From Actinomycetes bacterium (GTDB lineage: Bacteria; Actinomycetota; Acidimicrobiia; Acidimicrobiales; RAAP-2), in the NCBI GenBank assembly GCA_021782915.1, contig JAJXUK010000008.1, forward strand, positions 1 to 64,000: a stretch of 64,000 nt of DNA, read 5' to 3'. The position numbers and the translations under genes are program-made. Position 1 is the first letter of the stretch, and each line of letters begins with the position of its first letter. Under the pieces are notes generated by a model that worked only from the letters and a program-made list of their open reading frames with translations, was not told the DNA's origin and did no database searches. Below, piece by piece: positions 8,141 to 17,003 of the stretch.

Positions 8141-9712
8141 TCGGGGCACCTCGGCCAGAGCCGCCGAGAGCGCGTCGCTGTAGGGGTCGAGTAGACGACC
8201 TTGCTCGATGGCCCAGAAGGCGAGCTCAACGTCACCCTCGTCGGCGGCCCAGCGCGACAGGGCCAGGGCGGCCCACTCGCCCTCGCGCGCCAGTCGCGCG
8301 ACGTGGCCCTCGGCCAGGAACCACTCGTAGCCGCGCAGCACCCCGGCCAGCGGCTCGCCGCGCACGAGCGCGAGCGCGTCGCGCAGCGCCCGGGTCCCGC
8401 CACCGCTGCGCGCCGAGCGCACCAGGGCGTGGAACTGCTCGACGTCACTGTCCAGCCCGTGGGTCTCGTAGAGACCGGCGGAGCTGACCGGATGCAGGCG
8501 CGCCCCGGCGTCGTCCACACCCAGCGCGCGGCGCAGCGTGGTCGCGGTGTTGGCCAGGGTGCGCACCGAGGCGTCGACGTCGGCGTGCGCGAGTACGCGG
8601 CTGCGCAGGCGGTCCCCGGTCACCGGCTCGAGCCGGTGCACGGCCAGGTAGGCGGCCATCTCGATCGCTCGACGTCGCAGTGGTGCTGCCAGCTCCTCGA
8701 CCAGCCCGCTCAGGCGCGGCTCGGCACGCAGCAGCTGAACTCGACACGCGTCGCGCGTCGTGGCCGGGACCGGCGTCAGGCTCAACTCGCGCGCACGGGG
8801 GCGTGCGCTGCGCACCACGCGCACGGCGCGGGTCATCAGTTCGTCATCGGTGCGCTCGCCGTCGTAGAGGACCACGCTGGTGAGCGGGCTGCGCGTGGCC
8901 AGCGCGCGCAGCAGCTCACTCTCGCAGACCGTGACGCGCAGGTCGCCACCAGCGTGAGCCAGCACGACCTCGGCGGCGAGATCGGCGGTGCTCGTCTCGG
9001 GCGGCACCCGCAACGTGCCACCCTCGCGAGCGAAGGCCACGGTCACGCTGCGGGCGTCGTGACCGAGCACGATGAGTGCCAGGGGGGTCTGGGTGTCGAG
9101 GGGGCTGTCGGCGAAGGCGCCACTGAGGCGCACGACGCCGTCGCGCGACCCGGCGAGCAGAAAGTTGAGCTGGCCGAGCAGGGCGACGTCACCCTGGCGC
9201 AGTTGAGCGAGCGCCGTGTCCACGTCCTCGTCGTCGGGCGCGGCGCGTCGCAGCGAGTCGCGTCGGCGCTTGGCGCTCATGGCCAGCACGAGTGCTCCGG
9301 GCCCTGGTGGACCCGGCGTCGCATGACGGGTCGGCTCCGGGCGCGCCCGTGACGACGTCGCGCTGAGCCCAGCCCGGGCGCTCAGGCTCACCGACGGGGC
9401 GCTCGGCCGACTGCTGAGAGCCCCTCCCGGGGCCAGCAGGCTGAGCGACGCCAGGGCGACGAGCACACCGGCGAGCCACGCGCTACCCCCCGAGCCCACG
9501 CTCTCGCCTCGCCGAAGACGCACGACCTGGCGCACCAGCTGGACGAGGAAGATCACCCAGAGCGCCCCGAGGCTGACGAGGAGGACGTGCACCGGGGCAC
9601 TGTCCGCGCGAGAGGCACTGGCGCGCCACTTGGCGAGCACGACGTAGGGCAGCAGGAGGAAGTACAGACCCAGCGCGGTCCCGTGCAGTGGGCCGCTCAG
9701 GAAGCGCTTCAC
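8036..9712 (-). CDS. Membrane-anchored protein with C-terminal BTAD-type regulatory domain
   Basis: About 558 residues from the GTG at 9712, which overlaps the upstream gene's stop as GTGA. The longer ORF upstream is the shadow of that gene. Two N-terminal hydrophobic segments occur (about residues 12-32 and 43-62) with a third near 82-100. An Ala/Pro/Ser-rich linker and a middle domain without a recognised family follow. The C-terminal part has the winged-helix/BTAD arrangement: a domain around RLRSRVLAHADVDASVRTL, ATTLRRALG, then helical repeats (EQFHALVRSARSG to FWAIEQGRLLDPYSDAL) like the bacterial transcriptional activation domain of SARP/AfsR regulators. No DNA target is visible. A transmembrane, BTAD-bearing regulator is inferred. 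Confidence 0.7.
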   Translation of the reverse strand: MKRFLSGPLHGTALGLYFLLLPYVVLAKWRASASRADSAPVHVLLVSLGALWVIFLVQLVRQVVRLRRGESVGSGGSAWLAGVLVALASLSLLAPGGALSSRPSAPSVSLSARAGLSATSSRARPEPTRHATPGPPGPGALVLAMSAKRRRDSLRRAAPDDEDVDTALAQLRQGDVALLGQLNFLLAGSRDGVVRLSGAFADSPLDTQTPLALIVLGHDARSVTVAFAREGGTLRVPPETSTADLAAEVVLAHAGGDLRVTVCESELLRALATRSPLTSVVLYDGERTDDELMTRAVRVVRSARPRARELSLTPVPATTRDACRVQLLRAEPRLSGLVEELAAPLRRRAIEMAAYLAVHRLEPVTGDRLRSRVLAHADVDASVRTLANTATTLRRALGVDDAGARLHPVSSAGLYETHGLDSDVEQFHALVRSARSGGGTRALRDALALVRGEPLAGVLRGYEWFLAEGHVARLAREGEWAALALSRWAADEGDVELAFWAIEQGRLLDPYSDALSAALAEVPRLREFGRDRAGTAQHESVGAGGAVVTSRSGERLVD

Positions 9713-10311
9713 GGCCCCGGCGCCAGTCGCCACTGGCTGCTCGTTGAGCTCGCCGAACTCAGCAGAAGCTGACACGTCTGGGCGCTCACGATCAGAACGC
9801 TCGCCGAGCCGGCGGCGCTCGGAGCCGGACAGCTCAGTTGCGTGGCGATCGGCTCGGAGCTGTGCAGCGTCCAGGCGCCCGGTCCGCTCAGGGGCACGGC
9901 CAGGGTCTGGCCGGGGGCCAGGACGCCGCTCAGGGTTCCCGTCGCGACGGCGTCGGGCGCGCGCGACGCGCCGAAACTCGCGCTCACGTCGTTCGTCCTC
10001 GAGGAGGCGCCGGCGAGCGGCACGCTGGTCGTCGAGCTCGGCGCGGACGTCACGGGCGTCCTCGGGGCGTAACGAGGCGAGGAGATGTCGCGTGGTCGCC
10101 CCGAGGCCGCGCGCTGGGCTCGGATGTGCGTCGGCGAACGTGGCGTCGAAAGAGACCCGGGACGTGGCTGGGCCGCGGAGCCCTTCATGGTCAGCACCAT
10201 GACGAGCAGCAGCAGCGGGCTCGACCACGTGACCAGACTCGATCCCCAACGAGACGTGGATGCTCTGGCCATCGAAGGGGCAGGGTAGTGAACCAGGCGG
10301 CGTCGCTTCAT
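9709..10311 (-). CDS. Single-pass membrane or exported protein, unknown
   Basis: A 200-residue protein. A basic N-terminus (MKRRRLVHYPAPS) is followed by one hydrophobic stretch around residues 27-43, then a Ser/Thr/Pro/Ala-rich extracytoplasmic region and a C-terminal beta-rich part containing PGQTLAVPLSGPGAWTL. Two cysteines in the last 50 residues could form a disulfide outside the membrane. No family is recognised. It lies 48 nt downstream of the sigma-like gene and overlaps the BTAD gene by 4 nt, so it is probably a partner of both. The coding frame is preferred over the opposite-strand ORFs because of this coupling and the clear membrane segment. Confidence 0.6.
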   Translation of the reverse strand: MKRRRLVHYPAPSMARASTSRWGSSLVTWSSPLLLLVMVLTMKGSAAQPRPGSLSTPRSPTHIRAQRAASGRPRDISSPRYAPRTPVTSAPSSTTSVPLAGASSRTNDVSASFGASRAPDAVATGTLSGVLAPGQTLAVPLSGPGAWTLHSSEPIATQLSCPAPSAAGSASVLIVSAQTCQLLLSSASSTSSQWRLAPGP

Positions 10312-10359
10312 CGGACAAAAGGCCCAATTCGGCTCTGGGGCCGGCCCGTCTCAACTCGC

Positions 10360-11058
10360 TCACAACAGACAGCGCAGGGCGAAGCGACGCAGCTCAGAAC
10401 GCAGGGCGGCCGGACTCGAGTGATCGTGGTGGGCGAGTTCACGCACAGAGTGGCCCCCGAAGACGCGCGCGTAGGTGAGCCGAGCGAGGCGCTCGTCGGG
10501 ACCGCCCCGATACGCGGCCAGTCTGGCCTCGAGGAGCGAGGCGGCGGGAGCCGCAACGTCGGCGACGTCGAAGTGCTCGACGAGGCTGGCCAGGCCCTTC
10601 TCCTTGAGCAGCCAGCGCCGCAGACGCCCGCGCAGGGCCGACAGCAGGTCGGGACCGGCGTAGTCGCGCCGCTGGCCGGCCCAATCGACCAGCAGTTCGC
10701 TCAGCAGGCTGAGTGCCACCCCGAAGACCTCTGAGGGGTCAGCGACGATGCCGTCGCCGAATCGCAGCTGGCGGCACACGCTCACCACGCCGGGTACCAG
10801 GGTCTGTAGCAGGGCGCGGCGCACGTGCGGATTGCGTGCCTCCTCCAGCAGCGCGCGCACCAGGCGGGCCCGCTGCTCGACGTCCAGGCCCGCGTGCTCC
10901 TCGAGGCTGCGCACGACGTCGTAGAGGTCTAGCGCGTACGGCGGAACCTCCTCCGGGTGCCGCTCGCGCAGCACGCCTAGCGCGGCCTCGGCGTCGGGGC
11001 CGCGTCCGGCGCGCAGCCAGTCTCGGCGAAGTTGGTGGATGAGGTCGATGTTTGTCAT
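10360..11058 (-). CDS. Sigma-factor-like putative regulatory protein
   Basis: About 232 residues from the ATG at 11058 (MTNIDLIHQLRRDWL); the ORF track's longer start reads into a less typical sequence. The protein is all-helical in appearance. The middle part (DPSEVFGVALSLLSELLVDW then LRGRLRRWLLKEKGL) is weakly like sigma region 2. The C-terminus (RLTYARVFGGHSVRELAHHDH followed by RSELRRFALRCL) resembles a region-4 helix-turn-helix. Resemblance is by eye only and no exact family is claimed. It heads an operon with a membrane-anchored exported protein and a membrane BTAD protein, which is why a regulatory role is proposed. Confidence 0.5.
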   Translation of the reverse strand: MTNIDLIHQLRRDWLRAGRGPDAEAALGVLRERHPEEVPPYALDLYDVVRSLEEHAGLDVEQRARLVRALLEEARNPHVRRALLQTLVPGVVSVCRQLRFGDGIVADPSEVFGVALSLLSELLVDWAGQRRDYAGPDLLSALRGRLRRWLLKEKGLASLVEHFDVADVAAPAASLLEARLAAYRGGPDERLARLTYARVFGGHSVRELAHHDHSSPAALRSELRRFALRCLL

Positions 11059-11192
11059 CGGCCCAGTGAAGAAGGGGTCCCGACATCCCCGACGCCAGTG
11101 CGCGCGCCACTCGCCAGGACGTTCTTGACACCGTCGGGGACGCACACGCGGGTTCACTCGCCGACGCACAGGGGCGGGCGTAGGCTGCGGCC

Positions 11193-11534
11193 ATGGACAT
11201 CGAGACCTTCTATGAGCAGAATGAGGCTCGCCGTGAGAGCGCCGAGTTCGAGTTCGGCAGTGAGTGGACCGACGCGTCGGGCAACGAGTACGAGCTGTCC
11301 TGGGTCGAGGCGACGGGCGAGCTCTACCTCATGGTCGAGCCGGACGCCCTCGTGAATGAGGACATCTTCGGCGACTTCCTGGTCTCGGACGAGGACGTCA
11401 ATGAGCTGACCGTGGTGATCGTGGCGAAGGTCCCGTCACTGGCCGCGCTCGAGGACCGCCTCCAGGGCTGGGAGGACGCGATGTTGGAGGACAACTCCCT
11501 GGAATGGCTCTACGAGCGCGTCGGGGACGCGTGA
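11193..11534 (+). CDS. Small acidic protein, unknown
   Basis: A 113-residue, strongly acidic protein rich in Glu and Asp (MDIETFYEQNEARRESAEF, FGDFLVSDEDVNEL). It has no membrane segment, signal peptide or known motif. The ATG comes six bases after a TAGGCT hexamer (TAGGCT gcggcc ATG), the leaderless pattern common in this window, which supports the start. It is transcribed divergently from the sigma-like gene and converges with the lipoprotein gene, ending 5 nt before that gene's stop. I do not recognise the family. The composition and the promoter argue that it is a real gene. Confidence 0.7.
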   Translation: MDIETFYEQNEARRESAEFEFGSEWTDASGNEYELSWVEATGELYLMVEPDALVNEDIFGDFLVSDEDVNELTVVIVAKVPSLAALEDRLQGWEDAMLEDNSLEWLYERVGDA

Positions 11535-11538
11535 GGGA

Positions 11539-11907
11539 TCAGAAGTAGGGCTGACTCGAGTCGGCCACCTGACACAGGCGCGTCAGAGAGGCCACGAGGT
11601 TGCCCAGCGGGACGCGCTCGGCCTCGTTGATGGTCGTCATGAGCGGATTCCACGTCCCGTCGGCCGAGGTCGCCTGGGCGGCGGCTGGGGTCGCGGCCAT
11701 CAGCGTTGCCATGGCCCGCGCGGCCAGCGCGTCGCGCTCGGCGGCGTCGCGGTTCGGGCGGAGCGACTCGTCGTACAGAGCGATGGCCTTGTGCACGTCG
11801 ACGCAGGCCAGACGGGCCTGAGCGACGGCGCCGCCCCCGCCGCAGGCGGAGAGTCCGAGGCCGGCCAGCCCGATGACGACGAGGCGGCCCAGCCTCAGGC
11901 CAGCCAC
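11539..11907 (-). CDS. Putative lipoprotein
   Basis: A 122-residue protein with a short type II signal peptide: basic MAGLRLGR, hydrophobic LVVIGLAGLGL, then lipobox LSAC with the lipidated Cys near residue 22, followed by GGGG. The mature part is small and Ala-rich, with two further cysteines (ARLACVDVH and LTRLCQVADSS) that may form a disulfide. No family is recognised. Its start overlaps the end of the upstream conserved gene by 13 nt, so the two are probably co-transcribed. Expected location is the outer face of the cytoplasmic membrane. Confidence 0.75.
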   Translation of the reverse strand: MAGLRLGRLVVIGLAGLGLSACGGGGAVAQARLACVDVHKAIALYDESLRPNRDAAERDALAARAMATLMAATPAAAQATSADGTWNPLMTTINEAERVPLGNLVASLTRLCQVADSSQPYF

Positions 11908-12452
11908 GAGTCGGCGGCCTGGAGCAGGAAGTCGCTCACGCTGCGTCCGTGCTCGAAGATGTCACACAGCGGGTCCTCACCCTTGGCGACCTGGCTGAGC
12001 GAGATCGCTCGGCGGGCCACGATGGCGATGCGTCGCTCGCTGGCCTCGGTGGGCGAGGCGAAGGTGTCCGTGGCCGTCACCTCGAGGGGCATCTGCATGC
12101 CGCCCACCGGGGCCAGGTCGATGGCCAGACGCAGCAGGTCTGGGCCGTGGGGCAGTGGGGGCAGGCTCCAGGTCAGCACGAGGGGAAAGTGGAACTCGTC
12201 GGGCGGATCGACGTCGTCCGGCAGGCCCATGACGGCGTCCTCGAAGGCCAGCAACGTTCGCGGGTCCACGTCGAGCTCGATGTGCAGGTCCACGGGTCCG
12301 CCACAGCCCTCCTCGGGGTGCAGGTCGACCTCCCAGGCCTGACGCAGCGAGTACGTCTCGACGAAGTGGCGCTCGTCGTGCACGTGAAAGCCGTGCGAGA
12401 CTGCGTGGTCCTTCAGGTCGGCGATGAATCCAGCGACGTCTATGGCGGCCAC
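11895..12452 (-). CDS. Conserved hypothetical cytoplasmic protein
   Basis: A 185-residue protein from a GTG start placed seven bases after TAACCT on the minus strand, matching the local leaderless pattern. It has no signal or membrane segment. It is rich in acidic residues and contains HPEEGCGGPVDLHIELDVDP and FHFPLVLTWSLPPLP, with alternating hydrophobic strands suggesting a beta-sheet protein. I do not recognise a named family. It overlaps the downstream lipoprotein start by 13 nt. A regulatory or structural role cannot be assigned. Confidence 0.7.
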   Translation of the reverse strand: MAAIDVAGFIADLKDHAVSHGFHVHDERHFVETYSLRQAWEVDLHPEEGCGGPVDLHIELDVDPRTLLAFEDAVMGLPDDVDPPDEFHFPLVLTWSLPPLPHGPDLLRLAIDLAPVGGMQMPLEVTATDTFASPTEASERRIAIVARRAISLSQVAKGEDPLCDIFEHGRSVSDFLLQAADSWLA

Positions 12453-12494
12453 GACCCTCAGGTTAGTGCCCGAGGCTTCGGGCTCACTCGTGGT

Positions 12495-15038
12495 TCAGCT
12501 GAGCGTGACGGTCACGTGATAGGCGAGATCCGCCGAGGATTGGCCGATGTCGACGCGGTAGGCCCCGGGCACGGTTACGTAGCGTCCGGCCCGCCAGATC
12601 GTGAAGGAGTGCAGTGGCAGGGCGAGCAGCACCGTGGCACGCTGGCCGCCTCGGAGCGTGACCCGTGCTATGGCGCGCAGCTGCTCCGGTGGCTCGCCGA
12701 GCCCCGAGGGGTAGTGCACGTAGGCCTGCACGACCTCGGTGCCCGCTCGGTGCCCGGTGTTGGTCACCGGCACCGCGATGCGTACGCCGGCTCCGCCCAG
12801 ACGTCGCGGTGTGCCCAGGTGGAAGCTGGTGTAGTCCAGCCCGAAGCCGAACGCGAAGAGGGGTCGCACGTCGTGCGCCTGGTACCAGCGATAGCCCAGG
12901 CCATCGAGCGGGCCGAGGTTGACGGTGCTGTTGATCCCGGGATACTGGGCGGTGGTGTTCGCCGGAACCTGGGTGTTGGAAGCGGGAAACGTCAGGGGGA
13001 GTCGACCCGAGGGGTCCACCGCCCCGCGCAGGATCTGGGCGATGGCGGCGCCGTCGACCTGACCCGGGTACCACGCCTCGAGGACCCCGGCTACGTGCGA
13101 GAGCCAGGGCATTAGCACCGCGCCCCCCGTGTTGAGGACCACGATGGTGCGAGGATTCGCGCGCGCCACCGCGCTGATGAGGGCGTTGGCGTCCCCGCCC
13201 AGGTTCAGGCTCGTTCGGTCAAAGCCCTCGCTGGACAGGTCCCCGGCGAAGACGATGGCCACCCTGGCCCTGCGCGCGATGGCCGTCGCCGCGTTGATGC
13301 GCGGCGTGACGTCGACGATGCCCAGGTGGGGCTTGCGGTGGTTGCGCACCTGGAACCAGCGTGCCGCGAGGGTGTAGACGCGTCCCTTGGTCAGCGAGAC
13401 CGTTGTCGACGTGTTGGCCGGAGCATGCAGGCCACGGTCGGCGAGGATGACTCGGGCGTTGAGGTAGAGCCACGTGTCGCCGACGCCCTGTAGGGCGATC
13501 TCGTACACACCAGTCTTGCGCGCGCGCACTCGCAGGCTCCAGGACTCCCAGCCGTCGCCGCGACCGGGGATGGTCGCCGTCGCCACGGCGGGCGTCACGT
13601 TGGGGCTCTGCTCGACGGAGATGTCCTGCTTGCCGGGCTCGCCCGGGTGGCGCAGGGGCTTGAGAGGCTTGAGGGGTGTCCCGCTGAGGACGCCGACGTC
13701 ACTGATCTGGTCGAGTTCGAAGGTCGCCAGACCCCCCGACTGATACAGAACGCGCGAGTGAGCAAAGGTGTTGCGCAGCGCCGTCAGGGGCGTGATCGGC
13801 GCCGGTCCCTGGACCAGGGCACTGCCTTGACCGGCCACGACCGGATCGACCGCGGCGTCGGTGCCGATCACGGCGATGGTCCCCGGGCGCGCCGCGAGCG
13901 GCAGCACGCCACGGTTCTTGAGCAGCACGACGCTGGCCTCGGCGACGCGTTGGGCGAGGGCCACGTGCGAGGCTGACGTGGCGAGAGCCGTGATGGCCGG
14001 CTGGCGCGGGCGCGTGATGAGACCGAAGGTGAACATTTCACGCAAGATGGAGCGCACGGCGGCGTTGATCGCAGCCTCCGGGATAGCTCCACGGCGCACC
14101 AGGGTCTCGAGATTGCTCGCGGAGGCCGGCTTGATGAGGGCCATGCCCGCCCGGAAGGCCGGCGCGGGGTTCGTGACCGCCTTCAGGTCTGAGCGGACGA
14201 AGCCCTGGAAGCCCCATGCGCGCAACGTGGCGTAGAGGCGTGGATCCGAGCAGGAGTTGACACCGTTGATCGAGCCGTAGGAGCACATGAGCGACGCGAC
14301 GTGTCCCTGGGTCACTGCGGCCCGGAACGGTGCGTTGTAGAGCTCGGCCAGCACTCTCGCGCTGACGGTCTGATTCATGCGCGCTCGGGCCGTCTCCTGG
14401 GTGTAGGCGCTGAAGTGCTTGGCGTCGGCCATGGTGCCCGTTGACTGGATGCCACGGATCGTGGCGACGCCCATCACGCTCGTCAGAAACGGGTCCTCGC
14501 CGAAGGCCTCGAAGATGCGCCCACTGGTGGGAATGCGCGCGAGGTTGAGTTCGGGACTCTGCACGGCGTCGAAGCCCTTGGCTCGCGCCTCGAGGCCCTC
14601 GACTCGGCCCACCCCGAAGGCGAGGGCGGGATCGAAGGTGGCGGCCACGGCGATGGCCGCGGGCAACTGGGTGACACCCAAGAGACCGTCGCCGAGCCCG
14701 TTCGGCCCATCGGTCATGGTCAGGGCCGGTACGCAGAGCCGAGGCACGCCCGCATTGGAGTTCTCGACGTTGGGGTGCGTCGTGAGGATGAGGAAGCCGA
14801 CCTTCTCGCCGAGGCTCATGCGTGAGAGCACCTCACCGGCCAGGTGATCCGGACTGGCCGAGTGGGCGAGGGACTGGGCGACCCAGGGGCAGGCCGACGC
14901 AGTGGACACATGGGTGCCCGGGCGCACGTGGGCACGCGCCAGGGCGCTGGCGTTGACCGGCGGGCCCATCGTTGCGAGTAGGCACACGAGCGCCGAGGCG
15001 AGGAGCGTTCGGGTCCGGAGGGAGTGGGCGGCGATCAC
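12495..15038 (-). CDS. Secreted glycoside hydrolase family 3 beta-glycosidase
   Basis: An 847-residue GH3 protein. The signal peptide is RTRTLLASALVCLLATMG with cleavage after the alanine-rich segment near residue 35. Catalytic domain 1 includes LTMTDGPNGLGDGL, AKHFSAYTQE (KH substrate pair) and the nucleophile segment GFVRSDLKAV, with the usual Ser-Asp; the common Trp is replaced by Leu. Domain 2 follows (VVLLKNRGVLPL, IAVIGTDAAVDPVVAGQGSA). An insert around residues 480-580 (VYEIALQGVGDTWLYLN, LAARWFQVRNHRKPHLG) looks like a PA14 domain. The C-terminus is the fibronectin III-like cap. It should hydrolyse beta-glucosides or related sugars outside the cell. AAGGAT precedes the GTG start, so this gene appears to use a Shine-Dalgarno sequence. 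Confidence 0.92.
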   Translation of the reverse strand: MIAAHSLRTRTLLASALVCLLATMGPPVNASALARAHVRPGTHVSTASACPWVAQSLAHSASPDHLAGEVLSRMSLGEKVGFLILTTHPNVENSNAGVPRLCVPALTMTDGPNGLGDGLLGVTQLPAAIAVAATFDPALAFGVGRVEGLEARAKGFDAVQSPELNLARIPTSGRIFEAFGEDPFLTSVMGVATIRGIQSTGTMADAKHFSAYTQETARARMNQTVSARVLAELYNAPFRAAVTQGHVASLMCSYGSINGVNSCSDPRLYATLRAWGFQGFVRSDLKAVTNPAPAFRAGMALIKPASASNLETLVRRGAIPEAAINAAVRSILREMFTFGLITRPRQPAITALATSASHVALAQRVAEASVVLLKNRGVLPLAARPGTIAVIGTDAAVDPVVAGQGSALVQGPAPITPLTALRNTFAHSRVLYQSGGLATFELDQISDVGVLSGTPLKPLKPLRHPGEPGKQDISVEQSPNVTPAVATATIPGRGDGWESWSLRVRARKTGVYEIALQGVGDTWLYLNARVILADRGLHAPANTSTTVSLTKGRVYTLAARWFQVRNHRKPHLGIVDVTPRINAATAIARRARVAIVFAGDLSSEGFDRTSLNLGGDANALISAVARANPRTIVVLNTGGAVLMPWLSHVAGVLEAWYPGQVDGAAIAQILRGAVDPSGRLPLTFPASNTQVPANTTAQYPGINSTVNLGPLDGLGYRWYQAHDVRPLFAFGFGLDYTSFHLGTPRRLGGAGVRIAVPVTNTGHRAGTEVVQAYVHYPSGLGEPPEQLRAIARVTLRGGQRATVLLALPLHSFTIWRAGRYVTVPGAYRVDIGQSSADLAYHVTVTLS

Positions 15039-15164
15039 GTGCGATCCTTGACTCGGCGTTGCTGCGGCGTCCGCCCAGCTCGGCGCCGACCTGTCAGTCT
15101 AGGCCGCTCGCGCTGGGTGTCCCCGTCGCCCCGACTCAACTCGGCACGACGCTAGCGTGGGCGC

Positions 15165-15896
15165 GTGGCGGCGGACCTTGTGAGTACCTTGCTCGAGTGC
15201 GCCACGCAGATCGGCCAGGTTGTCGGCGAGCATCGCGGTCGTGGACTGTCCGGGCGCCGGCCCACTCAGTACCACCTCGACGTGGCGGCGGACGAGGTGG
15301 CCCTGCGCGTGCTGGTCGGCGCCGGTTATCGCGTCATGTCGGAGGAGTCGGGGCTGAGCGGCGCTGGCCAGATCACTGTCGTGGTTGATCCCATCGATGG
15401 TTCAACCAATTGCGATCGAGGGGTTCCCTTCTACGCGACGAGTCTGGCCGCGCTGAGCGGCGACGAACTCATCGCCGGAGTGGTCGTCAATCTGGTCACG
15501 GGCACCACGTACGCCGCGGAACGAGGCGCGGGCGCCACGCGTGACGGCGCGCCGATTTGCACGAGCGCTCACACGGGCATCGCCGGCGCGATCATCGGGT
15601 TCTCGGGCACCCCCGCACGGCACCTGGGCTGGGCACAGTCGCGCGCACTCGGGGCGGCCAGTCTGGAGATCTGCCTCGTCGCCGATGGCTCTCTCGACGC
15701 CTACGCCGTGGCCCAGCGCTCAACGCTGCACCCCTGGGACTACCTGGCGGGCGCGTTGATCGTGCGCGAGTCTGGCGGACGGGTGGGAGAGTACGACGGC
15801 GCCGAACTGGTCACGATCGAAGACGTCGGGCGTCGCTTCGCCGCCGCCGCCAGTGAGGGGCTCCTCGAGGAACTACTCGTCGCTGGTCTCGTCTGA
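15165..15896 (+). CDS. Inositol monophosphatase family phosphatase
   Basis: A 243-residue protein of the Li-sensitive, Mg-dependent phosphatase superfamily. Motifs are SEESGL (metal-binding Glu), VVDPIDGSTNCDRGVPFYATSL (the DxxDGTTN signature with Ser in place of the first Thr), and HPWDYLAGALIVRESGGRV near the C-terminus, whose Asp completes the site. Substrate could be inositol phosphate, histidinol phosphate or another sugar phosphate. The GTG lies six bases after TAGCGT, compatible with a leaderless transcript. Its 3' end overlaps the convergent CHAD gene by 24 nt. Confidence 0.9.
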   Translation: MAADLVSTLLECATQIGQVVGEHRGRGLSGRRPTQYHLDVAADEVALRVLVGAGYRVMSEESGLSGAGQITVVVDPIDGSTNCDRGVPFYATSLAALSGDELIAGVVVNLVTGTTYAAERGAGATRDGAPICTSAHTGIAGAIIGFSGTPARHLGWAQSRALGAASLEICLVADGSLDAYAVAQRSTLHPWDYLAGALIVRESGGRVGEYDGAELVTIEDVGRRFAAAASEGLLEELLVAGLV

Positions 15897-16799
15897 GAGC
15901 GCCGCGGGGCCGTCGTCGTCGAGATAGAGGGCGGTGCTGCGCCGCCGTGCGTGTGCCACGTGTGCTCGCCAGCGCCGACGCAATTGAGCCATCTCGTCGC
16001 TGAGCTCGCTGAGGGCGATGGCGACGGGCTCTCGACGAGACTCATCCTCATCGAGGGGCCATCGAGAGGCGCGCCAGCGGGTGAGGAAGTCTCTGGCCAC
16101 GACGCGGTCATGCAGGTCGCCAAGGACTCCTTGGGCTTTGGCCAGGTCTTTCGCGACAGCATCAGCGCCTGCACCGAGCGCGGGCGTGGCCACCTCGCAT
16201 CGATATCGGTTGTGCTTGATCGCGATGCGCACGCGATGAAGGTCCTCGTCCGTGGGATTAGGCCCGAGCGAGTCAACCGTGTCAAAGAGCTCACCCAAGC
16301 CGCCAAGAACCCCGGGGCGAAGGATGCTCGAGGCGGATTTGTGGGCACGGCGGCGCAACGGGGGAGCGACGGCCCACGCGGCCAAGGTGGTGACCAAATC
16401 TTGGTAGCGCCGGCTCGAGAGGGCTTCGCTCACGTGGCGACGTTCACGTTCGCGTTGACGCCGCAGTAGAGCGAGCACGCTGGCGTCGAAGGGCACGTCC
16501 TCGTGCTCGACGTGGCAGAGAAGTTCGTAGAGCACGTCAAGATCACGCTGGCGACCCAAGACTCCGCCGATCCAGCGCAGCTCGCGACTCGTATGGGCCG
16601 CGGGTTTCTGTGAGATCGTCTGGGTGAGCACGCCCATCTCCGCCCGCAGGCGTCGGGCTGCGACTCGCAGTTGGTGTACGCCTTCGGGATCCCGACCCTC
16701 GCGAGCCAGTGGATCGAAGCGCAGCCAGCTACTGAGTTCGTGCGTGAAGACCTCGCGGGTCAGCGCTTCGCCGCTCGGACTCGACGGGGAGCGAGTCAT
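15873..16799 (-). CDS. CHAD domain protein (probable polyphosphate binding)
   Basis: About 308 residues from the ATG at 16799 (MTRSPSSPSG), chosen over the longer ORF start because the family begins soon after it. The CHAD domain is made of two helical repeats with conserved basic and His residues: VHQLRVAARRLRAEM near residue 40 and LHRVRIAIKHNRYRCE near residue 180. Family members bind polyphosphate through this basic surface. No CYTH domain is fused and no polyphosphate kinase gene is next to it. The C-terminus is acidic (DDDGPAALSDETSDE). It lies 130 bp from the tRNA-Val gene and marks the conserved side of the island boundary. Confidence 0.88.
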   Translation of the reverse strand: MTRSPSSPSGEALTREVFTHELSSWLRFDPLAREGRDPEGVHQLRVAARRLRAEMGVLTQTISQKPAAHTSRELRWIGGVLGRQRDLDVLYELLCHVEHEDVPFDASVLALLRRQRERERRHVSEALSSRRYQDLVTTLAAWAVAPPLRRRAHKSASSILRPGVLGGLGELFDTVDSLGPNPTDEDLHRVRIAIKHNRYRCEVATPALGAGADAVAKDLAKAQGVLGDLHDRVVARDFLTRWRASRWPLDEDESRREPVAIALSELSDEMAQLRRRWRAHVAHARRRSTALYLDDDGPAALSDETSDE

Positions 16800-16929
16800 T
16801 CGCGCACCATCTCGGATCCCGTGAGCAGACCAATGACCATCGTCAACACTCCCGTCAGTGGCAAATCTAGCCCGCGGTGCCACGCGCTCCCTGGGGTGCG
16901 AACACTCGGAGGGTAGGCTTCTGTCTCCC

Positions 16930-17003
16930 GGGCGCTTAGCTCAGTTGGCTAGAGCAGCTGACTTACACTCAGCAGGTCGGGGGTTCGAGTCCCTCAGCGC
17001 CCA
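16930..17003 (+). tRNA. tRNA-Val (anticodon TAC)
   Basis: A 74-nt cloverleaf. The acceptor stem GGGCGCT pairs with AGCGCCC. The D-arm includes AGCTCAGTTGGCTAGAGC. The anticodon stem GCTGA/TCAGC encloses loop CTTACAC with anticodon TAC. The T-arm is GGGGGTTCGAGTCCCT. The discriminator is A and CCA is not encoded. The gene's 3' end is duplicated about 68 bp downstream, a typical trace of integration at a tRNA gene. Confidence 0.97.

Noticed and set aside
9713-10363. N-terminal extension of the BTAD ORF
   Set aside because: Shares DNA with the 9709-10311 gene in another frame; the GTG overlap at 9712 is a better start.
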